Positions 1-6,714 of a stretch of DNA of 7,441 nucleotides are shown in pieces. The stretch lies in contig NZ_JAIFKJ010000196.1 of assembly GCF_019695415.1 (NCBI RefSeq), positions 1-7,441 on the forward strand, written 5' to 3'. Both the position numbers and the translations under genes were made by a program. Source of the DNA: Thiohalocapsa sp. GTDB taxonomy: Bacteria; Pseudomonadota; Gammaproteobacteria; Chromatiales; Chromatiaceae. Within the stretch, counting starts at the first letter, position 1. Each line of letters starts with the position of its first letter. The notes beneath the pieces were generated by a model. The model saw nothing but the letters and a program-made list of their open reading frames with translations. It was not told the origin of the DNA and made no database searches.

Positions 1-512
1 CGGACATCGTCCGCGCCCTTTACAAGGCGAGCCGCGCCGGCGTGAAGCTGGACCTGATTGTGCGCGACACCTGCCGCTTCCGCCCCGGCCTGCCCGGGAT
101 CAGCGAGAACGCGCAGGTCATCAGCATCGTCGGCCGCTTCCTGGAGCACGCGCGCATTTTGTACTTTCACAACGGCGGCGACGAGGAGTACTACATCGGC
201 TCTGCCGACATGATGCGCCGTAATCTGGAGAGCCGTGTAGAGGTGCACGCGCCCGTGGACAATCCGGAGCTGCGCCAGGAGCTGCGCCTGGTTCTGGACG
301 TGCAGCTCGCCGACCAGCGCACCGCCTGGGACATGGACGCCGACGGCCGCTACACCCAGCGCATGCCCGAGGACGAGAAAGCCAAGGGCGCGCAGCAAAC
401 CCTCATCGGCGTCGCCGAAAAGCGCCTCGCCGCCGCCGCCAAGCACAAGGAAAAGACGCTGCGCTCTCGGCTCTTGAGCCACTTCGAGCATCGCTTGGCG
501 GAGAAGGGTTGA
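1..512 (+). CDS. ppk1: Polyphosphate kinase 1, C-terminal part (5' end outside window)
   Basis: Ppk1 reversibly transfers the gamma-phosphate of ATP to long-chain polyphosphate. The visible reading frame runs in from the left edge (codons start at position 3) and ends at TGA 510-512, giving about 169 residues of the C-terminal catalytic domain. Diagnostic stretches are RDTCRFRPGLPGISENAQV, then SIVGRFLEHARILYFHNGG and YYIGSADMMRRNLESRVEV, followed by the conserved PVDNPELRQEL. This matches the end of the phospholipase-D-like C2 domain. The second catalytic-domain histidine is expected in a different part of the protein and cannot be judged here. The tail (QRMPEDEKAKGAQQTLIGVAE and a basic end) resembles ordinary Ppk1 C-termini. 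A GTG at 42 is only an internal codon: the frame stays open and family-like upstream of it. Identification is firm; the N-terminal two thirds or more are missing because of the window edge, not truncation. Confidence 0.95.
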   Translation, partial: DIVRALYKASRAGVKLDLIVRDTCRFRPGLPGISENAQVISIVGRFLEHARILYFHNGGDEEYYIGSADMMRRNLESRVEVHAPVDNPELRQELRLVLDVQLADQRTAWDMDADGRYTQRMPEDEKAKGAQQTLIGVAEKRLAAAAKHKEKTLRSRLLSHFEHRLAEKG

Positions 513-1045
513 AATACCCGCCACCGATGCTCTCTCCGATGATCCCGCGCAAATCCATCGCTGTCTCGCTCGTCTGCCTCTTCCTCTCCGGCTGCTTCGA
601 CAAATGGGAGGTCTTGTCTGTCACCGACCTGACCTTCCCAGGCGACTGCCAGGTCGCCCAGGACCGCTTCGACCCCGCCGCCCGCACGGAGGGCGTCCCG
701 GGCTGGACCGGCGAGAGCGAGCCCGACGACGTCTGCGGCACGGTCCTAGTCAAGATCTTGGAGTCCGATCCCACCGAGCCCCTGCCCGATGGCCTGACGC
801 TGTCCACCACCTTCATGCAGCTGCCCGAATCCGGCGACGCCCTCGAGCGAGGGGCTGCTTACGCTATTGCTGATCCCAACGCGGTCACCAAGCTGCGGCT
901 CGTGGGCTTCATGGCCCGCGGCGCGGCGGCCGCTGAGCGCGCGCAGCAGAGCACAGAAGGCTACCCGCTGGAGATTACAGGCACCGGCATCGCCACCACT
1001 CGCTGCCTGCTGTACCCCGGCCGCGGCGAGATCGACTGCGATTGA
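509..1045 (+). CDS. Predicted lipoprotein of unknown function
   Basis: I do not recognise the family. The N-terminus has a basic segment (PRKS), a hydrophobic run (IAVSLVCLFL) and a lipobox L-S-G-C with the lipidated Cys at residue 29 of the longest form, so a signal peptidase II lipoprotein is predicted. The residue after Cys is Phe, not Asp, which favours outer-membrane sorting. The mature part has four more cysteines (about residues 47, 76, 166 and 177), enough for two disulfides, and an acidic composition, fitting a periplasmic domain. The start is uncertain. TTG 509 overlaps the ppk1 stop by four bases (TTGA) and has a GGAG at 500-503 with a 5-base spacer. ATG 527 and ATG 539 give shorter, more usual signal peptides but have no visible Shine-Dalgarno. 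Position directly behind ppk1 suggests co-transcription, but no functional link to polyphosphate is visible. Confidence 0.6.
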   Translation: MKYPPPMLSPMIPRKSIAVSLVCLFLSGCFDKWEVLSVTDLTFPGDCQVAQDRFDPAARTEGVPGWTGESEPDDVCGTVLVKILESDPTEPLPDGLTLSTTFMQLPESGDALERGAAYAIADPNAVTKLRLVGFMARGAAAAERAQQSTEGYPLEITGTGIATTRCLLYPGRGEIDCD

Positions 1046-1062
1046 CACCGCAGCGCGCTGAG

Positions 1063-1077
1063 AGTGGCGCCGCCACT
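1063..1077 (+). other. Small hairpin behind the lipoprotein gene
   Basis: AGTGGC (1063-1068) and GCCACT (1072-1077) form a 6-bp stem with a 3-base loop, 18 bases after the lipoprotein stop. No T-run follows, so it does not qualify as an intrinsic terminator. It may only protect the 3' end of the transcript, or be chance in GC-rich DNA. Confidence 0.25.
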
Positions 1078-1151
1078 GCGGACGACAGGACTGTGCTTTG
1101 ATACGAAGGGCCTATGTTGTCTGGACGCCCAATGTCTCGGCGCGAGATCTG

Positions 1152-1207
1152 TATACCGTCCCCGCTTTAAGGGCGAAGCATGTGGCGAGATAGGGTTACC
1201 GTCCCCG
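1152..1207 (-). repeat. Two copies of a TACCGTCCCCG motif, related to the repeat at 5433
   Basis: TACCGTCCCCG occurs at 1154-1164 and again at 1197-1207, 43 bases apart; the first is extended to TATACCGTCCCCG from 1152. The reverse complement CGGGGACGGTATA is found exactly at 5433-5445. The second copy lies inside the signal-peptide codons of the amidase. In general form (GGGGAC plus an AT-rich tail) these resemble degenerate repeats seen near REP-associated Y1 (IS200-like) transposases. That family assignment is from memory and unproven. Confidence 0.4.
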
Positions 1208-1487
1208 TAATTATCGTCGCCGTCGTCTCGGTGATGCTGGTGTTGGGGGGGTGCGGGCGCGCGGCTGCACCGCCGCGGCTGCCGGGCCTCGTGGAGCTCA
1301 ACATCGATGGCGCGCATGCGGCCCTGCGCGATGGGCGCGTCAGCTGCGAGCAACTGACGCAAGGATATCTGGCTCGCATCCGGGTGTATGACCCGCCGCC
1401 TGAGTCGCCCAATCCGCCTGGCGAGACGGACGAGTCCGCAGGGTCGGCAGCCGCTGCATCGTCATCCCCGGTGGCGACAAAAAGCCG

Positions 1488-2918
<1,431 letters not shown>

Positions 2919-3043
2919 GGCGGCCCGCCGGTGCGCGCCACACCCCGACGCGCCGCGGTACATCCATGCCCTGCTGCGGATAGCGTTTGCGCCGACCGTG
3001 AAAGAACCGAGGGCACATCTGGGTCTCTAACGGGTGATGACAT

Positions 3044-3086
3044 CGGAAAGACCCAGCAAGGCTCTGTGTTTCTCGCGGCCTTTCCG
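3044..3086 (+). other. Imperfect hairpin between amidase and RiPP operon
   Basis: CGGAAAGACC (3044-3053) can pair with GGCCTTTCCG (3077-3086), a 10-bp stem with one A-C mismatch and a 23-base loop. It sits about 125 bases behind the amidase stop and 118 bases before the hvfA-like start. The large loop and the lack of a following T-run argue against an intrinsic terminator. It could be a 5' leader element or an operator for a dimeric regulator, or chance. Confidence 0.25.
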
Positions 3087-3191
3087 TGTTATCAACGAGT
3101 CCGCGGTGGGCGGGCCGGCGGCTGAGTGAGGTCGCCTAGCCGTCCCCCGCCATGACCAGCCGTCTGATTCACCAGCACATTTTCTGACATC

Positions 3192-3195
3192 GAGG
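3192..3195 (+). promoter_or_regulatory. Shine-Dalgarno site of the hvfA-like gene
   Basis: GAGG at 3192-3195, eight bases before ATG 3204. This is the best ribosome site near the precursor gene and fixes its start; the resulting signal peptide is complete. Confidence 0.7.
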
Positions 3196-3203
3196 CAAGT
3201 AAC

Positions 3204-3464
3204 ATGTCCAAGAAGACCATTACCCCCGTGGCCGCCATCGTCGGTGCCGCCCTGGCCGGCGGCCTGAGCACCGCCCAGGCTGCTACCACGGACCTATCCG
3301 CTGATGAGCTGTTCAGCGCCACCGAGCTCGACGGCGGCTACATGCAGCTGGCAGGCTCCGAGGGTAAGTGCGGCGAAGGCAAGTGCGGCGAGGGCAAGTG
3401 CGGCGACGACAAGGGTGAAGGCGAAGGCAAGTGCGGCGAGGGCAAGTGCGGTGGCGAGGGCTGA
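3204..3464 (+). CDS. hvfA: HvfA-like (oxazolin-type) copper-binding RiPP precursor with EGKCG repeats
   Basis: This 86-residue protein is the substrate of the modifying enzymes encoded behind it. Residues 1-26 are a Sec signal peptide: KK, a hydrophobic stretch (PVAAIVGAALAGGL) and cleavage motif AQA, so the peptide is exported. Residues 37-50 (FSATELDGGYMQLA) resemble the conserved ELxxGYMxA segment of HvfA/bufferin-type precursors, probably recognised by the partner protein. Then come EGKCG motifs with Cys at 56, 61, 66, 77 and 82: three in tandem, a cysteine-free spacer (DDKGEG), then two more and the tail GEG. In Haemophilus influenzae HvfA, six cysteines in EGKCG motifs become oxazolone/thioamide pairs that bind Cu(I). 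Five are present here, so the same chemistry and copper binding are expected but inferred. The next gene starts 138 bases later behind two strong hairpins. Family assignment is firm because repeat, leader and neighbours all agree. Confidence 0.92.
   Translation: MSKKTITPVAAIVGAALAGGLSTAQAATTDLSADELFSATELDGGYMQLAGSEGKCGEGKCGEGKCGDDKGEGEGKCGEGKCGGEG
3360..3452 (+). repeat. Coding repeat array encoding EGKCG units
   Basis: Five near-identical 15-base units (consensus GARGGYAAGTGCGGY) encode EGKCG. Cys codons, all TGC, lie at 3369, 3384, 3399, 3432 and 3447. Between units three and four is an 18-base stretch encoding DDKGEG that looks like a decayed unit: Lys keeps its place and the Cys position is Gly. 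The array is a modification substrate and also a likely hotspot for slippage and copy-number change. Confidence 0.85.
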
Positions 3465-3502
3465 TCCCCGTCACCGAGATTCCCATCGCGAAGACCCGCT
3501 AA

Positions 3503-3532
3503 GCGGCTGGCGCTGATCTCCAGCGCCGCCGC
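3503..3532 (+). promoter_or_regulatory. Strong hairpin between precursor and MNIO genes
   Basis: GGCGCTG (3509-3515) pairs perfectly with CAGCGCC (3521-3527) around a 5-base loop. The stem continues with GCGGC (3503-3507) and GCCGC (3528-3532) past one bulged T, making a 12-bp GC-rich stem. No T-run follows. Located 38 bases after the hvfA-like stop, it could stabilise the 3' end of a short precursor mRNA or partly attenuate transcription, giving more precursor than enzyme. The role is inferred. Confidence 0.6.
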
Positions 3533-3538
3533 GGCTGG

Positions 3539-3556
3539 GCCCGGGCAGCCCCGGGC
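3539..3556 (+). promoter_or_regulatory. Second GC hairpin before the MNIO gene
   Basis: GCCCGGG (3539-3545) pairs with CCCGGGC (3550-3556) around the loop CAGC. G-T pairs can lengthen the stem at its base. It lies only six bases after the previous hairpin, so the two stand in tandem. No T-run follows. Together they probably form a leaky attenuator or mRNA-processing barrier; function inferred from position. Confidence 0.5.
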
Positions 3557-3602
3557 TTGGCCCTACCCCACCGCCGCCACTCCGGCCAACGAGCCCTTCG
3601 CC

Positions 3603-4460
3603 ATGCACGCACCAAGCTATCCGGTCCGCGGCGCCGGTCTCGGGCTGCGGCGGGACTTCATCAGTGAGGCCGCCGAGCAACCACCGCCTGCCGCGAGCTT
3701 CTATGAAGTGGCGCCGGAGAACTGGATCGGCGTCGGCGGGCGCTTCGGGCGCCTGTTCCGGTCCATGACCGAGCGCTATCCCTTTGTCTGTCACGGGCTA
3801 TCACTGTCCATCGGCTCCCCCGCGGCGTTGGACGAGACCTTCGTGCAGCGGGTGAAGGCGTTTCTGGACACCCACCAGATCCGCGCCTACACCGAGCACC
3901 TAAGCTACACCTCCGATGATGGCCAGCTCTATGACCTCATGCCCATTCCCTTCACCGAGGACGCCGTCCACTATGTTGCCGAGCGCGTGCGCCGGGTGCA
4001 GGACATCCTGGAGCGGCGCATCGCGCTGGAGAACGTCTCCTACTATGCGGCGCCGGGCCAAGCGTTGCGCGAGATCGATTTCGTCAACGCGGTGCTCGAG
4101 GAGGCGGACTGCGATCTCCTGCTGGACGTGAACAACATCTACGTCAACAGCATCAACCACGACTATGACGCCGTCGAGTTCCTGGAAGCCCTGCCCGCCG
4201 ACCGAGTAGTCTATTGCCACGTTGCCGGGCACTACGTCGAGGCCCCGGATCTGCGTGTGGATACCCACGGCACCGATGTCATCGACCCGGTCTGGAGCCT
4301 GCTGGACCATGCCTACCAGCGCTTCGGCGTCTTCCCGACGCTGCTAGAGCGGGATTTCAACATCCCGCCCCTGGATCAGCTGAACGCGGAGGTGGCCAAA
4401 ATCGCCGCCATTCAGGCGCGCCATCAGCCCGCAGCCGACCTGGAGGTGGCACATGCCTGA
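3603..4460 (+). CDS. hvfB: MNIO (DUF692) multinuclear non-heme iron oxidase, HvfB-like
   Basis: This 285-residue protein has the usual DUF692 length and TIM-barrel signatures. MNIO enzymes use a di- or tri-iron centre and oxygen to rearrange Cys (or other residues) in RiPP precursors; the H. influenzae HvfB makes oxazolone/thioamide pairs. Visible family segments, in order: GAGLGLRRDF (10-19), EVAPENWIG (35-43), HGLSLSIGS (64-72), YTEHLSY (96-102), LENVSYY (142-148), LLLDVNNIYVNSINHDYD (172-189), HVAGH (206-210), DTHG plus VW (220-231) and LLERDFNIP (247-255). They contain the conserved His, Glu, Asp and Asn residues expected to bind iron, none obviously missing. ATG 3603 has no clear Shine-Dalgarno, in contrast to the precursor and the partner gene, which again suggests low enzyme relative to precursor. 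The gene overlaps the next one by eight bases, indicating translational coupling. Acts in the cytoplasm before export of the peptide. Confidence 0.96.
   Translation: MHAPSYPVRGAGLGLRRDFISEAAEQPPPAASFYEVAPENWIGVGGRFGRLFRSMTERYPFVCHGLSLSIGSPAALDETFVQRVKAFLDTHQIRAYTEHLSYTSDDGQLYDLMPIPFTEDAVHYVAERVRRVQDILERRIALENVSYYAAPGQALREIDFVNAVLEEADCDLLLDVNNIYVNSINHDYDAVEFLEALPADRVVYCHVAGHYVEAPDLRVDTHGTDVIDPVWSLLDHAYQRFGVFPTLLERDFNIPPLDQLNAEVAKIAAIQARHQPAADLEVAHA
4442..4446 (+). promoter_or_regulatory. Shine-Dalgarno site of the hvfC-like gene inside hvfB
   Basis: GGAGG at 4442-4446, six bases before ATG 4453 and inside the last codons of the MNIO gene. It is the strongest ribosome site in the operon and supports the overlapping start. 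Confidence 0.8.
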
Positions 4461-5277
4461 GCCGGCGGCCACGCAAGCGCCGGTGGAAGACTTCAGCGCC
4501 GTTCAGCGCGCGTTCGCGGCCCACATCCGCGACCCCGAGCACCGCGCCTGCCCGGCGGACGTAGAAGACCGGCGCATGGCCATCTATCGGGACCTCGTCT
4601 TCAACAATATCGCAGGCTTATTGGCTTCGGCCTTCCCGGTGCTGCGCCGCATGCTGCCGGATGATCACTGGCGCGGCTTGATCCGGGACTTCATGGTGCA
4701 GCACCGCGCGGCGACGCCCCTGTTCCTGGAGATCTCCCAGGAATTCCTAGACTACCTTGGCACCACCCGGGCACAGCAGACCACAGACGATCCGCCCTTT
4801 CTGCTGGAGCTGGCCCATTACGAGTGGGTTGAGCTGGCCCTGAGCGTCAGTGACGACGAGCCCGACCCGACCCATGCCAACCCCAACGGCGATCTGATGG
4901 AAGAGATCCCCGTGATCTCGCCGCTGGCATGGAACCTGAGCTACCGCTTTCCGGTGCATCGGATCGGCCCGGACTTCCAGCCGGACACCCCCGGCGACGC
5001 ACCCACGCACCTGGTGGTGTATCGCAACCGAGCCGATCATATCGAGTTTCTGGAAATCAACGCCGTCACCCAGCGCCTGCTCACACTGCTCCAAGGGGAC
5101 ATCCCACGCACCGGCCGGGAGGCCATGCAAGCCATCGCCGAGGAGCTGAGCCATCCGGCGCCAGACAAGGTGGTCGCCGCAGGCGCGCGCATGCTCACCG
5201 ACCTGCGCAAGCGGGACGTGATCCTCGGCACCCGCTGGTCCGAGGCTCCCGCAGCATCAGGCGCTTGCGCAGGCTGA
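4453..5277 (+). CDS. hvfC: MNIO partner protein with DUF2063 and RRE-like domain, HvfC-like
   Basis: HvfC-type proteins bind the precursor leader through a RiPP recognition element and present it to the MNIO. The 274 residues show two parts. Residues about 14-110 are the DUF2063 domain, often annotated 'putative DNA-binding', with typical segments FSAVQRAFAAHIRDP, RMAIYRDLVFNNIAGLLASA, FPVLRRMLPDDHWRGLIRDF and LFLEISQEFLDYL, then PPFLLELAHYEWVELAL. Residues about 175-262 (LVVYRNRADHIEFLEI, then a helical part ending MLTDLRKRDVILG) fit the C-terminal winged-helix/RRE-like domain. The middle has Asp/Glu/Pro-rich linkers. No signal peptide or membrane segment, so cytoplasmic. ATG 4453 overlaps the hvfB stop (ATGCCTGA) and has a strong GGAGG. 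Despite the database name, direct gene regulation by DNA binding is not implied by this context. A strong hairpin follows 38 bases after the stop. Confidence 0.94.
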   Translation: MPEPAATQAPVEDFSAVQRAFAAHIRDPEHRACPADVEDRRMAIYRDLVFNNIAGLLASAFPVLRRMLPDDHWRGLIRDFMVQHRAATPLFLEISQEFLDYLGTTRAQQTTDDPPFLLELAHYEWVELALSVSDDEPDPTHANPNGDLMEEIPVISPLAWNLSYRFPVHRIGPDFQPDTPGDAPTHLVVYRNRADHIEFLEINAVTQRLLTLLQGDIPRTGREAMQAIAEELSHPAPDKVVAAGARMLTDLRKRDVILGTRWSEAPAASGACAG

Positions 5278-5314
5278 AACCGCCCAAGCGCAGCCCGACG
5301 CAAAACGCACGTCA

Positions 5315-5337
5315 ACAGCCGCTGACCCAGCGGCTGT
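5315..5337 (+). terminator. Terminator-like hairpin after hvfC
   Basis: ACAGCCGCTG (5315-5324) and CAGCGGCTGT (5328-5337) form a perfect 10-bp stem with the 3-base loop ACC, 38 bases behind the hvfC-like stop. The following bases (CCTGCATCG) are not T-rich, so it is not a textbook intrinsic terminator. It could end the mRNA by 3' processing or cause partial termination before doxX. Confidence 0.5.
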
Positions 5338-5404
5338 CCTGCATCGAGCAGTCGAAGCCGCAAGCACTCCCGAGTTCCGATCTTCCCCCCGGTCCCTAAG
5401 TTGC

Positions 5405-5451
5405 CGGGCACGAAGATTCCGGGACACAGATTCGGGGACGGTATATGCAAT
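5405..5451 (+). repeat. Degenerate REP/Y1-transposase-type repeat block
   Basis: Three imperfect units follow one another: GGGCACGAAGATTCC, GGGACACAGATTCG and GGGACGGTATATGCAATTG. The last contains CGGGGACGGTATA (5433-5445), the exact reverse complement of 1152-1164. Repeats of GGGGACA plus AATT/ATTC form are, from memory, common next to REP-associated (Y1, IS200-like) transposases in Proteobacteria. No transposase gene is in this window, so this may be a non-autonomous or decayed copy. Confidence 0.5.
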
Positions 5452-5590
5452 TGCCGTCCTTGCCCCCGCCGTGTCGACCGGGACCGATCAACCACCTATT
5501 CGCACCGGTTGTCGAGGCTGCCCAACCCCCGGGCCTATGCAGCCGCTCGCGGCGACATCGCCGCACCCGACAAGAAACCGCCGCCCGCCC

Positions 5591-5619
5591 GGTCTCTGCA
5601 GGCAAGCCTCTTGCAGACC
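5591..5619 (+). promoter_or_regulatory. Hairpin in the doxX 5' leader
   Basis: CTGCA (5596-5600) pairs with TGCAG (5612-5616), closed outside by GGT (5591-5593) with ACC (5617-5619) past a 2-base bulge, and inside by GG/CC. It ends 11 bases before the AGGAGA ribosome site, close enough to affect translation initiation, though no ligand or protein is suggested by the sequence. Confidence 0.35.
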
Positions 5620-5642
5620 AACCCAAAACCAGGAGAGACCGG

Positions 5643-6272
5643 GTGATCAAGCTGTTGAATAAGCTCCAAGACTGGCTGGACGCCACACGCACCGTCGATT
5701 TCCTCGGCCCGCTGGCGCTCCGGCTCTATCTCGCACCCGTTTTCTGGGTGGCCGGCACAAACAAAGTCGTCGGTTTCGACAACACCGTGGCGTGGTTCGG
5801 CAACCCGGATTGGGGCCTGGGACTGCCCCTCCCCACGCTGATGGCAGTGCTAGCCACCGGCACCGAGGTGCTGGGCGCAATCTTTCTGCCGCTCGGCTTC
5901 GCTGTGCGCTGGATCAGCATCCCGCTTATGGCGACCATGCTGGTGGCGATGCTCACCGTGCACAGCCAAAACGGCTGGCAGGCCATTGCGGACCCGGGCT
6001 CCGCCTTCGCGTCGCCCCTGCTCGGCGTTTTTCAGATCGAGAACGCCGGTCCCGCCGGTGAGCGCCTGTCCGCCGCCAAGGACATCCTGCGCGAGCACGG
6101 CAACTACGACTGGCTCACAGAGGCCGGTAACTTCGTCGTGCTCAACAACGGCATCGAGTTCGCCGCCACCTACTTCGTCATGCTGCTCGTGCTCTTTTTC
6201 ATCGGCGCCGGCCGCTACCTCAGCATCGACTATTGGCTGGCCCGGCGTTTCCGCAGCCGCGCTGGCGGCTAG
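5643..6272 (+). CDS. DoxX family membrane protein associated with MNIO operon
   Basis: The 209-residue protein starts at GTG 5643, with AGGAGAG at 5631-5637 and a 5-base spacer; this is much better supported than the ATG 66 codons upstream. Four membrane segments are visible: about 21-40 (begins LGPLALRLYLAPVFWVAGTN), 63-83, 88-106 (begins VRWISIPLMATMLVAML) and 171-190 (IEFAATYFVMLLVLFFIGAG). This is the four-helix DoxX layout, with the RLYLAPVFWVAGTNK start and TGTEVLGAIFLPLG typical of the family. Between helices three and four is a long loop of about 64 residues (HSQNGWQAIADP, then an acidic/polar stretch up to NNGIEF), longer than in small DoxX proteins and probably exposed on one membrane face. 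DoxX genes often stand with MNIO/partner genes; proposed roles include quinone-linked redox or respiratory functions, but the biochemical function here is unknown. An 11-bp hairpin overlaps the stop codon. Confidence 0.9.
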   Translation: MIKLLNKLQDWLDATRTVDFLGPLALRLYLAPVFWVAGTNKVVGFDNTVAWFGNPDWGLGLPLPTLMAVLATGTEVLGAIFLPLGFAVRWISIPLMATMLVAMLTVHSQNGWQAIADPGSAFASPLLGVFQIENAGPAGERLSAAKDILREHGNYDWLTEAGNFVVLNNGIEFAATYFVMLLVLFFIGAGRYLSIDYWLARRFRSRAGG

Positions 6273-6299
6273 GGAAGCGCCGGTTCATCGGCGCTTCCC
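6272..6299 (+). terminator. Hairpin terminator overlapping the doxX stop
   Basis: GGGAAGCGCCG (6272-6282) pairs perfectly with CGGCGCTTCCC (6289-6299) around a 6-base loop. The first base is the last base of the doxX TAG. The T-run is missing (AGCCAAG follows), but an 11-bp stem at this position is the best candidate for the 3' end of the doxX transcript. Confidence 0.65.
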
Positions 6300-6411
6300 A
6301 GCCAAGCGCGCGATGGCAACCGGAGCACCGGCTTTGCGTTAGACTGCGCGCCGACGCCCGGCCCATCCGGTCGGTCCGGGCGCACGCGTCGTACTCAGTG
6401 GAGCCCCGGAC

Positions 6412-6714
6412 ATGCCGCAGCTGACCAACCTCGCCAAGAGCAAGACCGTGCGCAACACGGCCATCGGCATCGGTGTCGCCGTGCTCGTGCCGGTGGCGGT
6501 GACCTTTCTCGCCCCCTATGTGCGCCCGGCCGCCCGCTCCGTAGTCAAGGCCGGACTGTTGGCGCTGGAGAAGGGGAAAGAGGCTGCCGCCGAGGTCGGC
6601 GAGATGATGGAAGACCTGGTGGCCGAGGTCCGGGACGAGTTGCGCGAAGAGCGTGAAGCGGCCTTGTCGGCCATGCGCAAGGACAGCGAGCAAGGGTCGG
6701 ACCAGGATGCCTGA
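6412..6714 (+). CDS. DUF5132-like small membrane protein with charged helix
   Basis: The 100-residue protein has one hydrophobic segment (about 17-35, begins AIGIGVAVLVPVAVTFLAP), then a second amphipathic helix (RPAARSVVKAGLLALEKGKEAAAE) and a strongly charged, heptad-like tail (about 58-90, Glu/Arg rich). The pattern 'NxAIGIGVAVLVPVxxxFLAPxxRPxARxxxKAGxxxxEKGKExxAE' matches, from memory, the DUF5132 family, which is found next to HMA_2 proteins and heavy-metal P-type ATPases. No function has been demonstrated that I know of. ATG 6412 has GGAG at 6400-6403 with an 8-base spacer. It overlaps the following gene by eight bases (ATGCCTGA), so the two products are probably made together. The hairpin at 6272-6299 separates it from doxX, suggesting its own promoter in 6300-6400, for example around TAGACT (6339-6344); a matching -35 is not clear. 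Confidence 0.75.
   Translation: MPQLTNLAKSKTVRNTAIGIGVAVLVPVAVTFLAPYVRPAARSVVKAGLLALEKGKEAAAEVGEMMEDLVAEVRDELREEREAALSAMRKDSEQGSDQDA

Larger units (their letters stand above)
2919..3203. other. 285-bp intergenic region upstream of the RiPP operon
   Basis: No credible gene lies here; the short open frames have no Shine-Dalgarno and no protein-like composition. It must contain the promoter of the hvfA-like operon, but I could not find a convincing sigma-70 pair. The region holds one imperfect hairpin (3044-3086, listed separately) and a slightly AT-richer stretch just before the Shine-Dalgarno (CACATTTTCTGACATC, about 3176-3191). An extracytoplasmic-function sigma factor or copper-responsive promoter would be plausible for this operon type, but nothing in the sequence proves it. 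Confidence 0.5.
5278..5642. other. 365-bp intergenic region between hvfC and doxX
   Basis: No credible gene. An open frame from ATG 5445 runs into doxX, but its first 66 residues are Pro/Arg-rich, non-conserved-looking and lack a Shine-Dalgarno. In order the region holds a perfect 10-bp hairpin (5315-5337), a degenerate GGGACA/ATTC-type repeat block (5405-5451) and a leader hairpin just before the doxX ribosome site (5591-5619). The unusual length for an operon of this type suggests later insertion of the repeat block, or a separate doxX transcript. Confidence 0.6.

Noticed and set aside
1098..1118. TTGATA and TATGTT as a sigma-70 promoter for the amidase
   Set aside because: The spacer is only 9 bases, far below the usual 16-18.
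2931..3125. 64-residue + strand open frame upstream of hvfA
   Set aside because: No ribosome site, no recognisable composition or signal peptide, and it covers the likely promoter region.
3360..3452. Short regular repeats resembling a CRISPR or satellite
   Set aside because: The 15-base period is in frame and encodes EGKCG, there are no spacers, and the context is a RiPP precursor.
4453..5277. HvfC-like protein as a DNA-binding transcription regulator
   Set aside because: The 'putative DNA-binding' label of DUF2063 is a database tradition; the overlap with an MNIO gene and the RRE-like C-terminal part indicate a precursor-binding partner.
5445..5642. In-frame ATG extension of doxX by 66 codons
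   Set aside because: The added part is Pro/Arg rich, overlaps the repeat block, has no Shine-Dalgarno, and GTG 5643 has an excellent one directly upstream of the usual DoxX N-terminus.
6653..6706. Upstream start for the HMA_2-like gene
   Set aside because: It lies well inside the DUF5132-like gene, adds Arg/Cys-rich out-of-frame-like residues, and ATG 6707 gives the typical short overlap for coupled genes.
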